Source: Liolophura sinensis
Lineage: Eukaryota > Mollusca > Polyplacophora > Chitonida > Chitonidae
Direction: 5' to 3'
NCBI RefSeq assembly: GCF_032854445.1
Contig: NW_027017987.1
Coordinates: forward strand, 62,001-126,000
Length of the DNA stretch: 64,000 bases
Shown: positions 13,180 to 25,249 of the stretch, one piece after another
How the letters are laid out: each line of letters begins with the position of its first letter
Numbering within the stretch: position 1 is the stretch's first letter
The notes under the pieces: generated by a model
What the model saw: only the letters and a program-made list of their open reading frames with translations
Database searches by the model: none
What the model was told of the DNA's origin: nothing
Program-made: the position numbers and the translations under genes

Positions 13180-16100
13180 TTGTGACGAGAAATCGAATGG
13201 TGCAAACCGCGTTGCTCTCCGACCAATACTTTTGGCTGTAGCGACAATCCAATGATCATTGATGTCATAATCACGTGCCCAGCAACGGCTCTTACTCCGT
13301 GGAAACCAGGGAAATTTGCAATTTTTCAACAGCTGCCGATGCCTGGCTCAATTCCGCATCTTTTGGCACCTTATTAATGTGGGTCTGTGGTCAGTTGTAC
13401 TTTTTACATCAGACTGTATCAAGTACTTTGTGTTTTTTATGTACAAATGGTCTGGTTTTTCTACACGTAGATAAAGACATTGAGATTGTCTTGGACTTAG
13501 AAGTAAGACAATTGCTGGGTGAGTTAAATGGGCTGAGCCAAAGATTTGAGGTCTTCTGGGTTACCGAAGGGCACATAACTTATAGTCAAAAGTTGAATAT
13601 AGTAATGACCAGTGGCGATGGTACATAGTACACTGTAGCCGATTTCAATTAACAAAAAGACCAGGCAAAAATGCAAAAGTGGAAAAACTGTTCCAGTGCT
13701 GCTGGTAAGAGGCTAATCCGACGTATTTTGTGACAAGAAATCGAATGGTGCAAACCGCGTTTCTCTCCGACCATTACTTTTGGCTGTAGCGACAATCGAA
13801 TGATTATTGAATTGATAAACACATGCCCACCAACGGCTCTTACTCCATGGAAACCAGGGAAATTTGCAATTTTTCAACAGCTGCCGATGCCTGGCTCAAT
13901 TCCGCATCTTTTGGCACCTTATTAATGTGGGTCTGTGGTCAGTTGCACATTTTACAGCAGACTGTATCAAGTACCTTGTGTTTTTTATGTACAAATGGTG
14001 TGGTTTTTCTACTCGTAGATAAAGACATTGAGAATGTCTTGGACTTAGAAGTAAGACAATTGCTGGGTGAGTAAAATGGGCTGTGCCCAAACATTTGACG
14101 TCTTCTGGGCTACCGAAGGGCACATAACTTATAGTCAAAAGTTGAATATAGTAATGACCAGTCGCGATGGTACATAGTACAGTGTAGCCGATTTCAATTA
14201 ACAAAAAGACCAGGCAAAAATGCAAAAGTGGAAAAACTGTTCCAGTGCTGCTGGTAAGAGGCTAATCCGACGTATTTTGTGACGAGAAATCGAATGGTGC
14301 AAACCGCGTTGCTCTCGGACCAATAATTTTGGCTGTAGCGACAATTCAATGATCATTGATGTCATACTCACGTGCCCAGCAACGGCTCTTACTCCATGGA
14401 AACCAGGGAAATTTGCAATTTTTCAACAGCTGCCGATGCCTGGCTCAATTCCGCATCTTTTGGCACCTTATTAATGTGGGTCTGTGGTCAGTTGTACTTT
14501 TTACAGCAGACTGTATCAAGCACCTTGTGTTTTTTATGTACAAATGGTGTGGTTTTTCTACACGTAGATAAAGACATTGAGATTGTCTTGGACTTAGAAG
14601 TAAGACAATTGCTGGGTGAGTTAAATGGGCTGAGCCCAAACATTTGACGTCTTCTGGGCTACCGAAGGGCACATAACTTACAGTCAAAAGTTAAATATAG
14701 TAATGACCAGTCGCGATGGTACATAGTACTGTGTAGCCGATTTCAATTAACAAAAAGACCAGGCAAAAATGCAAAAGTGGAAAAACTGTTCCAGTGCTGC
14801 TGGTAAGAGGCTAATCCGACGTGTTTTGTGAAATGAAATCGAATGGTGCAAACCGCGTTTCTCTCCGACCAATACTTTTGGCTGGAGCGACAATTGAATG
14901 ATCATTGATGTCATAATCACGTGCCCAGCAACGGCTCTTACTCCATGGAAACCAGGGAAATTTACAATTTTTCAACAGCTGGCCGATGCCTGGCTCAATT
15001 CCGCCCTCTTTTGGCACCTTATTATTGTGGGTTTGTGGTCAGTTGTACTTTTTACAGCAGACTGTATCAAGTACCTTGTGTTTTTATGTACAAATGGTCT
15101 GGTTTTTCTACACGTAGATAAAGACATTGAGATTGTCTTGGACTTAGAAGTAAGACAATTGCTGGGTGAGTTAAATGGCCTTGGCCCAAAGATTTTACGT
15201 CTTCTGGGCTACCGAAGGGCACATAACTTATATTCAAAAGTTTAATATAGTAATGACCATTCGCGATGGTACATAGTACAGTGTAGCCGATTTCAATTAA
15301 CAAAAAGACCAGGCAAAAATGCAAAAGTGGAAAAACTGTTCCAGTGCTGCTGGTAAGAGGCTAATCCGGACGTATTTTGTGACGAGAAATCGAATGGTGC
15401 AAACCGAGTTTCTCTCCGACCAATACTTTTGGCTGTAGCGACAATCGAATGATTATTGAAGTGATAAACACCTGCCCACCAACGGCTCTTACTCCATGGA
15501 AACCTGGGAAATTTGCAATTTTTCAACAGTTGCCGATGCCTGGCCTCAATTCCGCATCTTTTGCACCTTATAATGTGGTCTGTGGTCAGTTGTACTTTTA
15601 CATCAGACGTATCAAGTACCTTGTGTTTTTTATGTACAAATGGTGTGGTTTTTCTACACGTAGATAAAGACAATGAGATTGTCTTGGACTTAGAAGTAAG
15701 ACAATTGCTGGGTGAGTTAAATGGGCTGTGCCCAAAGAGTTGTGGTCTTCAGTTTACCGAAGGGCACATAACTTATAGGTCAAAAGTTGAATATAGTAAT
15801 GACCAGTCGCGATGGTACATAGTACAGTGTAGCCGATTTCAATTAACAAAAGACCAGGCAAAAATGCAAAAGTGGAAAACTGTTCCAGTGCTGCTGGTAA
15901 GAGGCTAATGCGACGTATTTTGTGACGAGAAATCGAATGGTGCAAACCGCGTTGCTCTCCGACCAATACTTTTGGCTGTAGCGACAATTGAATAATCATT
16001 GATGTCATAATCACGTGCCCAGCAACGGCTCTTACTCCATGGAAACCAGGGAAATTTGCAATTTTTCAACAGTTGCCGATGCCTGGCTCAATTCCGCATC

Positions 16101-16466
16101 TTGTGGCACCTTATTAATGTGGGTCTGTGGTCAGTTGTACTTTTTACAGCAGACTGTATCAAGTACCTTGTGTTTTTTATGTACAAATGGTGTGGTTTTT
16201 CTACACGTAGATAAAGACAATGAGATTGTCTTGGACTTAGAAGTAAGACAATTGCTGGGTGAGTTAAATGGCCTTGGCCCAAAGATTTTGACGTCTTCTG
16301 GGCTACCGAAGGGCACATAACTTATAGTCAAAAGTTGAATATAGTAATGACCAGTCGCGATGGTACATAGTACGTGTTGCCGATTCAATTAACAAAAAGA
16401 CCAGGCAAAAATGCAAAAGTGGAAAAACTGTTCCAGTGCTGCTGGTAAGAGGCTATCCGACGTATT
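13180..16466 (+). repeat. Six-monomer block E-F-G-D-A'-H' (M25-M30), second copy
   Basis: Same order and same diagnostic substitutions as 5492-8786, at an offset of 14 monomers. It opens the long 15-monomer block that ends at 21407. M28-M30 (about 14.9-16.5 kb) contain many isolated single-base indels, such as 'agctggccg', 'ttttgcacc', 'ttataatg', 'cagacgtatc' and 'tacgtgttgccg', that are absent from the matching copies. M29 is therefore only 543 bases. I read these as probable consensus errors. Confidence 0.86.
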
Positions 16467-17564
16467 TTGTGACGAGAAATCGAATGGTGCAAACCGCGTT
16501 GCTCTCGGACCAATACGTTTGGCTGTAGCGACAATTCAATGATCATTGATGTCATAATCACGTGCCCAGCAACGGCTCTTACTCGATGGAAACCAGGGGA
16601 AATTTGCAATTTTTCAACAGCTGCCGATGCCTGGCTCAATTCCGCATCTTTTGGCACCTTATTAATGTGGGTCTGTGGTCAGTTGTACTTTTTACAGCAG
16701 ACTGTATCAAGCACCTTGTGTTTTTTATGTACAAATGTCTGGTTTTTCTACACGTAGATAAAGACATTGAGATTGTCTTGGACTTAGAAGTAAGACAATT
16801 GCTGGGTGAGTTAAATGGCCTTGGCCCAAAGATTTGACGTCCTCTGGGCTACCGAAGGGCACATAACTTATAGTCAAAAGTTGAATATAGTAATGACCAG
16901 TGGCGATGGTACATAGTACAGTGTAGCCGATTTCAATTAACAAAAAGACCAGGCAAAAATGCAAAAGTGGAAAAACTGTTCCAGTGCTGCTGGTAAGAGG
17001 CTAATCCGACGTATTTTGTGACGAGAAATCGAATGGTGCAAACCGCGTTGCTCTCGGACCAATACGTTTGGCTGTAGCGACAATTCAATGATCATTAATG
17101 TCATAATTACATGCGTAGCAACGGCTCTTACTCCATGGAAAACCAGAAAAATTTGCAATTTTTCAACAGCTGCCGATGCCTGGCTCAATTCCGCATCTTT
17201 TGGCACCTTATTAATGTGGGTCTGTGGTCAGTTGTACTTTTTACATCAGACTGTATCAAGTACCTTGTGTTTTTTATGTACAAATGGTCTGGTTTTTCTA
17301 CTCGTAGATAAAGACAATGAGATTGTCTTGGACTTAGAAGTAAGACAATTGCTGGGTGAGTTAAATGGGCTTAGCCCAAACATTTGACGTCTTCTGGGCT
17401 ACCGAAGGGCACTTAACTTATAGTCAAAAGTTAAATATAGTAATGACCAGTCGCGATGGTACATAGTACAGTGTAGCCGATTTCAATTAACAAAAGACCA
17501 GGCAAAAATGCAAAAGTGGAAAAACTGTTCCAGTGCTGCTGGTAAGAGGCTAATCCGACGTATT
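16467..17564 (+). repeat. Monomers M31-M32 (mixed, K)
   Basis: M31 has 'ctcggacc', 'aatacgtttgg', 'tcaagcacc' and 'gtcctctggg' and matches M58. M32 is the first K copy: 'catgcgtagc', 'tactcgtag' with 'gacaatgag', and 'gggcacttaac'; it matches M59. In the other long copy K is followed by a V monomer (M60). Here it is followed directly by a W-like hybrid. Confidence 0.85.
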
Positions 17565-18115
17565 TTGTGACGAGAAATCGAATGGTGCAAACCGCGTTGC
17601 TCTCCGACCAATACTTTTGGCTGTAGCGACAATTGAATGATCATTGATGTCATAATCACGTGCCCAGCAACGGCTCTTACTCCATGGAAACCAGGGAAAT
17701 TTGCAATTTTTCAACAGCTGCCGATGCCTGGCTCAATTCCGCATCTTTTGGCACCTTATTTATGTGGGCCTGTGGTCAGTTGTACTTTTTACAGCAGACT
17801 GTATCAAGTACCTTGTGTTTTTTGTGTACAAATGGTGTGGGTTTTTCTACACGTAGATAAAGACATTGAGATTGTCTTGGACTTAGAAGTAAGACAATTG
17901 CTGGGTGAGTTAAATGGGCTTAGTTGAAAGATTTGACGTCTTCTGGGCTACCGAAGGGCACATAACTTATAGTCAAATTTTGAATATAGTAATGACCATT
18001 CGCGATGGTACATAGTACAGTGTAGCCGATTTCAATTAACAAAAAGACCAGGCAAAAATGCAAAAAGTGGAAAAACTGTTCCAGTGCTGCTGGTAAGAGG
18101 CTAATCCGACGTATT
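17565..18115 (+). repeat. Hybrid monomer M33 at a one-monomer deletion
   Basis: M33 begins like V copy M60 ('ctccgaccaatactttt') and continues like W copy M61 ('caattgaatgatcattg', 'ccttatttatg', 'gttttttgtgtac', 'ttagttgaaag'). M61 itself has 'ctccaaccaataatttt' at the start, and M60 has 'caattcaatgatcac'. The switch therefore lies between 17614 and 17635. Compared with M59-M60-M61, exactly one monomer is missing here. K-V-W is the usual order elsewhere (five occurrences), so a deletion in this copy is simpler than an insertion in the other. Confidence 0.82.
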
Positions 18116-19761
18116 TTGTGACGAAAAATCGAATGGTGCAAACCGCGTTGCTCTCGGACCAAAAATTTTGGCTGTAGCGACAATTCAATGATCATTGATG
18201 TCATAATCACGTGCCCAGCAACGGCTCTTACTCCATGGAAACCAGGGAAATTTGCAATTTTTCAACAGTTTCCGATGCTTGGCTCAATTCCCCTTTTTTG
18301 GGCACCTTATTAATGTGGGCCTGTGGTCAGTTGTACTTTTTACAGCAGACTGTATCAAGTACCTTGTGTTTTTTATGTACAAATGGTCTGGTTTTTCTAC
18401 ACGTAGATAAAGACATTGAGATTGTCTTGGACTTAGAAGTAAGACAATTGCTGGGTGAGTTAAATGGGCTTAGCCAAAAGATTTGAGGTCTTCTGGGCTA
18501 CCGAAGGGCACATAACTTATAGTCAAAAGTTGAATATAGTAATGACCAGTCGCGATGGTACATAGTACAGTGTAGCCGATTTCAATTAACAAAAAGACCA
18601 GGCAAAAATGCAAAAGTGGAAAAACTGTTCCAGTGCTGCTGGTAAGAGGCTAATCCGACGTATGTGACGAGAAATCGAATGGTGCAAACCGCGTTGCTCT
18701 CCGACCAATACTTTTGGCTGTAGCGACAATCAAATGATCATTGATGTCATAATCACGTGCCCACCAACGGCTCTTACTCCATGGAAACCAGGGAAATTTG
18801 CAATTTTTCAACAGCTGCCGATGCCTGGCTCAATTCGCTTCTTTTGGCACCTTATTAATGTGGGCCTGTGGTCAGTTGTACTTTTTACAGCAGACTGTAT
18901 CAAGTACCTTGTGTTTTTTATGTACAAATGGTGTGGTTTTTCTACACGTAGATAAAGACATTGAGATTGTCTTGGACTTAGAAGTAAGACAATTGCTGGG
19001 TGAGTTAAATGGGCTTAGTTGAAAGATTTGACGTCTTCTGGGCTACCGAAGGGCACATAACTTATAGTCAAATTTTGAATATAGTAATGACCATTCGCGA
19101 TGGTACATAGTACAGTGTAGCCGATTTCAATTCACAAAAAGACCAGGCAAAAAATGCAAAAGTGGAAAAAACGTTCCAGTGCTGCTGGTAAGAGGCTAAT
19201 CCGACGTATTTTGTGACGAGAAATCGAATGGTGCAAACCGCGTTGCTCTCCGACCAATACTTTTGGCTGTAGCGACAATTGAATGATCATTGATGTCATA
19301 ATCACGTGCCCACCAACGGCTCTTACTCCATGGAAACCAGGGAAATTTGCAATTTTTCAACAGCTTGCCGATGCCTGGCTCAATTCCTCATCTTTTGGCA
19401 CCTTATTAATGTGGGTCTGTGGTCAGTTGTACTTTTTACATCAGACTGTATCAATTACTTTGTGTTTTTTTATGTACAAATGGTGTGGTTTTTCTACTCG
19501 TAGATAAAGATAATGAGATTGTCTTGGACTTAGAAGTAAGACAATTGCTGGGTGAGTTAAATGGGCTTAGCCCAAAGATTTGACGTCTTCTGGGCTACCG
19601 AAGGGCACATAACTAATAGTCAAAAGTTGAATATAGTAATGACCAGTCGCGATGGTACATAGTACAGTGTAGCCGATTTCAATTAACAAAAAGACCAGGC
19701 AAAAATGCAAAAGTGGAAAAACTGTTCCAGTGCTGCTGGTAAGAGGCTAATCCGACGTATT
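18116..19761 (+). repeat. Three-monomer block (M34-M36), second copy
   Basis: Same trio as 11533-13179 and 33482-35132, identified by 'ccaaaaattttgg' (M34), 'caatcaaatg' with 'cccaccaac' (M35) and 'attcctcatc' (M36). M36 ends 'ctaatagtc' and leads into an S copy, unlike M24. M35 lacks two T and one A near its start ('gacgtatgtgacg' at 18657). Confidence 0.86.
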
Positions 19762-21407
19762 TTGTGACGAGAAATCGAATGGTGCAAACCGCGTTGCTCT
19801 CCGACCAATACGTTTGGCTGTAGCGACAATTGAATGATCATTGATGTCATAATCACGTGCCCAGCAACGGCTCTTACTCCATGGAAACCAGGGAAATTTG
19901 CAATTTTTCAACAGTTGCCGATGCCTGGCTCAATTCCGCTTCTTTTGGCACTTTTTAATGTGGGTCTGTAGTCAGTTGTACTTTTTACAGCAGACTGTAT
20001 CAAGTACCTTGTGTTTTTTATGTACAAATGGTGTGGTTTTTCTACACGTAGATAAAGACATTGAGATTGTCTTGGACTTAGAAGTAAGACAATTGCTGGG
20101 TGAGTCAAATGCGCTTAGCCAAAAGATTTGAGGTCTTTTGGGCTATCGAAGGGCACATAACTTATAGTCAAAAGTTGAATATAGTAATGACCAGTGGCGA
20201 TGGTACATAGTACAGTGTAGCCGATTTCAATTAACAAAAAGACCAGGCAAAAATGCAAAAGTGGAAAAACTGTTCCAGTGCTGCTGGTAAGAGGCTAATC
20301 CGACGTATTTTGTGACGAGAAATCGAATGGTGCAAACCGCGTTGCTCTCGGACCAATAATTTTGGCTGTAGCGACAATTGAATGATCATTGATGTCATAA
20401 TCACGTGCCCAGCAACGGCTCTTACTCCATGGAAACCAGGGAAATTTGCAATTTTTCAACAGCTGCCGATGCCTGGCTCAATTCCGCATCTTTTGGCACC
20501 TTATTAATGTGGGTCTGTGGTCAGTTGTACTTTTTACAGCAGACTGTATCAAGCACCTTATGTTTTTTATGTACAAATGGTCTGGTTTTTCTACACGTAG
20601 ATAAAGGCATTGAGATTGTCTTGGACTTAGAAGTAAGACAATTGCTGGGTGAGTTAAATGCGCTTAGCCCAAAGATTTGACGTCTTCTGGGCTACCGAAG
20701 GGCACATAACTTACAGTCAAAAGTTAAATATAGTAATGACCAGTCGCGATGGTACATAGTACAGTGTAGCCGATTTTAATTAACAAAAAGACCAGGCAAA
20801 AATGCAAAAGTGGAAAAACTGTTCCAGTGCTGCTGGTAAGAGGCTAATCCGACGTATTTTGTGAAATGAAATCGAATGGTGCAAACCGCGTTTCTCTCCG
20901 ACCAATACTTTTGGCTGTAGCGACAATTGAATGATTATTGATGTCATAATCACGTGCCCAGCAACGGCTCTTACTCCATGGAAACCAGGGAAATTTGTAA
21001 TTTTTCAACAGCTGCCGATGCCTGGCTCAATTCCGCATCTTTTGGCACCTTATTATTGTGGGTCTGTGGTCAGTTGTACTTTTTACAGCAGACTGTATCA
21101 AGTACCTTGTGTTTTTTATGTACAAATGGTCTGGTTTTTCTACACGTAGATAAAGACATTGAGATTGTCTTGGACTTAGAAGTAAGAAAATTGCTGGGTG
21201 AGTTAAATGGCCTTGGCCCAAAGATTTGACGTCATCTGGGCTACCGAAGGGCACATAACTTATAGTCAAAAGTTGAATATAGTAATGACCATTCGCGATG
21301 GTACATAGTACAGTGTAGCCGATTTCAATTAACAAAAAGACCAGGCAAAAGTGCAAAAGTGGAAAAACTGTTCCAGTGCTGCTGGTAAGAGGCTAATCCG
21401 ACGTATT
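19762..21407 (+). repeat. Monomers M37-M39 (S, GIEIV-type, D2)
   Basis: M37 is S ('tctgtagtcag', 'gcgcttagcc', 'gggctatcg'). M38 has 'aaaggcattgag' and 'caccttatg'. M39 is a D variant with 'tttgtaattttt', 'gtaagaaaattg' and 'cgtcatctggg'. The set recurs at 35133-36777 and closes the 15-monomer duplicated block. The match continues about 100 bases into the next monomer (M40 and M68 both begin with A-type 'aagtgataaac'). Confidence 0.86.
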
Positions 21408-22505
21408 TTGTGACGAGAAATCGAATGGTGCAAACCGCGTTTCTCTCCGACCAATACTTTTGGCTGTAGCGACAATCGAATGATTATTGAAGTGATAAAC
21501 ACATGCCCACCAACGGCTCTTACTCCATGGAAACCAGGGAAATTTACAATTTTTCAACAGCTGCCGATGCCTGGCTCAATTCCGCATCTTTTGGCACCTT
21601 ATTATTGTGGGTCTGTGGTCAGTTGTACTTTTTACAGCAGACTGTATCAAGTACCTTGTGTTTTTTATGTACAAATGGTGTGGTTTTTCTACACGTAGAT
21701 AAAGACATTGAGATTGTCTTGGACTTAGAAGTAAGACAATTGCTGGGTGAGTTAAATGGCCTTGGCCCAAAGATTTGACGTCTTCTGGGCTACCGAAGGG
21801 CACATAACTTATAGTCAAAAGTTGAATATAGTAATGACCATTCGCGATGGTACATAGTACAGTGTAGCCGATTTCAATTAACAAAAAGACCAGGCAAAAA
21901 TGCAAAAGTGGAAAAACTGTTCCAGTGCTGCTGGTAAGAGGCTAATCCGACGTATTTTGTGACGAGAAATCGAATGGTGCAAACCGCGTTTCTCTCCGAC
22001 CAATATTTTTGGCTGTAGCGACAATCGAATGATTATTGAAGTGATAAACACATGCCCACCAACGGCTCTTACTCCATGGAAACCAGGGAAATTTGCAGTT
22101 TTTCAACAGCTGCCGATGCCTGGCTCAATTCCGCATCTTTTGGCACCTTATTAATGTGGGTCTGTGGTCAGTTGTACTTTTTACATCAGACTGTATCAAG
22201 TACCTTGTGTTTTTTATGTACAAATGGTGTGGTTTTTCTACACGTAGATAAAGACCATGAGAATGTCTTGGACTTAGAAGTAAGACAATTGCTGGGTGAG
22301 TTAAATGGGCTGTGCCCAAAGATTTGTGGTCTTCTGGGTTACCGAAGGGCACATAACTTATAGTCAAAAGTTGAATATAGTAATGACCATTCGCGATGGT
22401 ACATAGTACAGTGTAGCCGATTTCAATTAACAAAAAGACCAGGCAAAAATGCAAAAGTGGAAAAACTGTTCCAGTGCTGCTGGTAAGAGGCTAATCCGAC
22501 GTATT
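21408..22505 (+). repeat. Hybrid monomers M40 (A/D) and M41 (A with D-type end)
   Basis: M40 begins as A ('gattattgaagtgataaac', 'cccaccaac') and continues as D ('aaatttacaattttt', 'ttattattgtggg', 'atggccttgg', 'ccattcgcg'). The switch lies roughly between 21515 and 21550. M41 is a full A body, but its last part is D-like ('ccattcgcg', 'gatttcaatt', 'aatgcaaaag') instead of the A-type 'gattttaatt' and 'aatccaaaag'. M41 is followed by another A copy, so three successive monomers begin with A sequence. Confidence 0.8.
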
Positions 22506-25249
22506 TTGTGACGAGAAATCGAATGGTGCAAACCGCGTTTCTCTCCGACCAATATTTTTGGCTGTAGCGACAATCAAATGATTATTGAAGTGATAAACAC
22601 ATGCCCACCAACGGCTCTTACTCCATGGAAACCAGGGAAATTTGCAGTTTTTCAACAGCTGCCGATGCCTGGCTCAATTCCGCATCTTTTGGCACCTTAT
22701 TAATGTGGGTCTGTGGTCAGTTGTACTTTTTACATCAGACTGTATCAAGTACCTTGTGTTTTTTATGTACAAATGGTGTGGTTTTTCTACACGTAGATAA
22801 AGACCATGAGAATGTCTTGGACTTAGAAGTAAGACAATTGCTGGGTGAGTTAAATGGGCTGTGCCCAAAGATTTGTGGTCTTCTGGGTTACCGAAGGGCA
22901 CATAACTTATAGTCAAAAGTTGAATATAGTAATGACCAGTCGCGATGGTACATAGTACAGTGTAGCCGATTTTAATTAACAAAAAGACCAGGCAAAAATC
23001 CAAAAGTGGAAAAACTGTTCCAGTGCTGCTGGTAAGAGGCTAATCCGACGTATTTTGTGACGAGAAATCGAATGGTGCAAACCGCGTTGCTCTCCGACTA
23101 ATACTTTTGGCTGTAGCGACAATTGAATGATCATTGATGTCATAATCACGTGCCCAGCAACGGCTCTTACTCCATGGAAACCAGGGAAATTTGCAATTTT
23201 TCAACAGCTGCCGATGCCTGGCTCAATTCCGCATCTTGTGGCACCTTATTAATGTGGGTCTGTGGTCAGTTGTACTTTTTACAGCAGACTGTATCAAGTA
23301 CCTTGTGTTTTTTATGTACAAACGGTGTGGTTTTTCTACACGTAGATAAAGACCATGAGATTGTCTTGGACTTAGAAGTAAGACAATTGCTGGGTGAGTT
23401 AAATGGCCTTGGCCCAAAGATTTGACGTCTTCTGGGCTACCGAAGGGCACATAACTTATAGTCAAAAGTTGAATATAGTAATGACCAGTCGCGATGGTAC
23501 ATAGTACAGTGTAGCCGATTTCAATTAACAAAAAGACCAGGCAAAAATGCAAAAGTGGAAAAACTGTTCCAGTGCTGCTGGTAAGAGGCTAATCCGACGT
23601 ATTTTGTGACGAGAAATCGAATGGTGCAAACCGCGTTGCTCTCCGACCAATACGTTTGGCTGTAGCGACAATTCAATGATCATTGATGTCATAATCACGT
23701 GCCCAGCAACGGCTCTTACTCCATGGAAACCAGGGAAATTTGCAATTTTTCAACAGCTGCCGATGCCTGGCTCAATTCCGCATCTTTTGGCACCTTATTA
23801 ATGTGGGTCTGTGGTCAGTTGTACTTTTTACATCAGACTGTATCAAGTACCTTGTGTTTTTTATGTACAAATGGTCTGGTTTTTCTACACGTAGATAAAG
23901 ACATTGAGATTGTCTTGGACTTAGAAGTAAGACAATTGCTGGGTGAGTTAAATGGGCTTAGTTAAAAGATTTGACGTCTTCTGGGCTACCGAAGGGCACA
24001 TAACTTATAGTCAAAAGGTGAATATAGTAATGACCAGTCGTGATGGTACATAGTACAGTGTAGCCGATTTCCATTAACAAAAAGACCAGGCAAAAATGCA
24101 AAAGTGGAAAAACTGTTCCAGTGCTGCTGGTAAGAGGCTAATCCGACGTATTTTGTGAAATGAAATCGAATGGTGCAAACCGCGTTTCTCTCCGACCAAT
24201 ACTTTTGGCTGTAGCGACAATTGAATGATCATTGATGTCATAATCACGTGCCCAGCAACGGCTCTTACTCCATGGAAACCAGGGAAATTTACAATTTTCA
24301 ACAGCTGCCGATGCATGGCTCAATTCCGCATCTTGTGGCACCTTATTAATTGTGGGTCTGTGGTCAGTTGTACTTTTTACAGCAGACTGTATCAAGTACC
24401 TTGTGTTTTTTATGTACAAATTGTGTGGTTTTTCTACACGTAGATAAAGACAATGAGATTGTCTTGGACTTAGAAGTAAGACAATTGCTGGGTGAGTTAA
24501 ATGGCCTTGGCCCAAAGATTTGACGTCTCTGGGCTACCGAAGGGCACATAACTTACAGTCAAAAGTTAAATATAGTAATGACCAGTGGCGATGGTACATA
24601 GTACAGTGTAGCCGATTTCAATAACAAAAAGACCAGGCAAAAATGCAAAAGTGGAAAAACTGTTCCAGTGCTGCTGGTAAGAGGCTAATCCGACGTATTT
24701 TGTGACGAGAAATCGAAATGGTGCAAACCGCGTTGCTCTCCGACCAATACTTTTGGCTGTAGCGACAATTCAATGATCATTGATGTCATAATCACGTGCC
24801 CAGCAACGGCTCTTACTCCGTGGAAACCAGGGAAATTTGCAATTTTTCAACAGCTGCCGATGCCTGGCTCAATTCGCATCTTTTGGCACCTTATTAATGT
24901 GGGTCTGTGGTCAGTTGTACTTTTTACATCAGACTGTATCAAGTACTTTGTGTTTATTATGTACAAATGGTCTGGTTTTTCTACACGTAGATAAAGACAT
25001 TGAGATTGTCCTTGGACTTAGAAGTAAGACAATTGCTGGGTGAGTTAAATGGCTGAGCCCAAAGATTTGAGGTCTTCTGGGTTACCGAAGGGCACATAAC
25101 TTATAGTCAAAAGTTGAATATAGTAATGACCAGTGCGATGGTACATAGTACAGTGTAGCCGATTTTCAATTAACAAAAAGACCAGGCAAAAATGCAAAAG
25201 TGGAAAAAACTGTTCCAGTGCTGCTGGTAAGAGGCTAATCCGACGTATT
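22506..25249 (+). repeat. Five-monomer cassette A-B-C-D/H-E (M42-M46)
   Basis: Same order as 1099-3844 at an offset of 39 monomers. M42 even shares the rare 'ttgcagttttt' with M3. M42-M44 are free of indels. M45 and M46 carry several single-base indels ('acaattttcaac', 'ttattaattg', 'gacgtctctggg', 'attgtccttgg'). M45 is a D/H hybrid with its own exchange point, different from that of M6. Confidence 0.86.
24153..24699 (+). repeat. Hybrid monomer M45 (D 5' part, H 3' part)
   Basis: M45 starts with D-type 'gtgaaatgaaatcg' and 'aaatttacaatttt', and has the D-type 'cagctgccgatg'. From 'gcatggctcaattccgcat' it is H ('cttgtggcacc', 'gacaatgag', 'cttacagtc', 'ggcgatgg'). D copies read 'cagctgccgatgcctgg' and H copies 'cagttgccgatgcatgg', so the switch lies between 24305 and 24315. 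This is the tightest exchange interval in the window. Confidence 0.8.
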
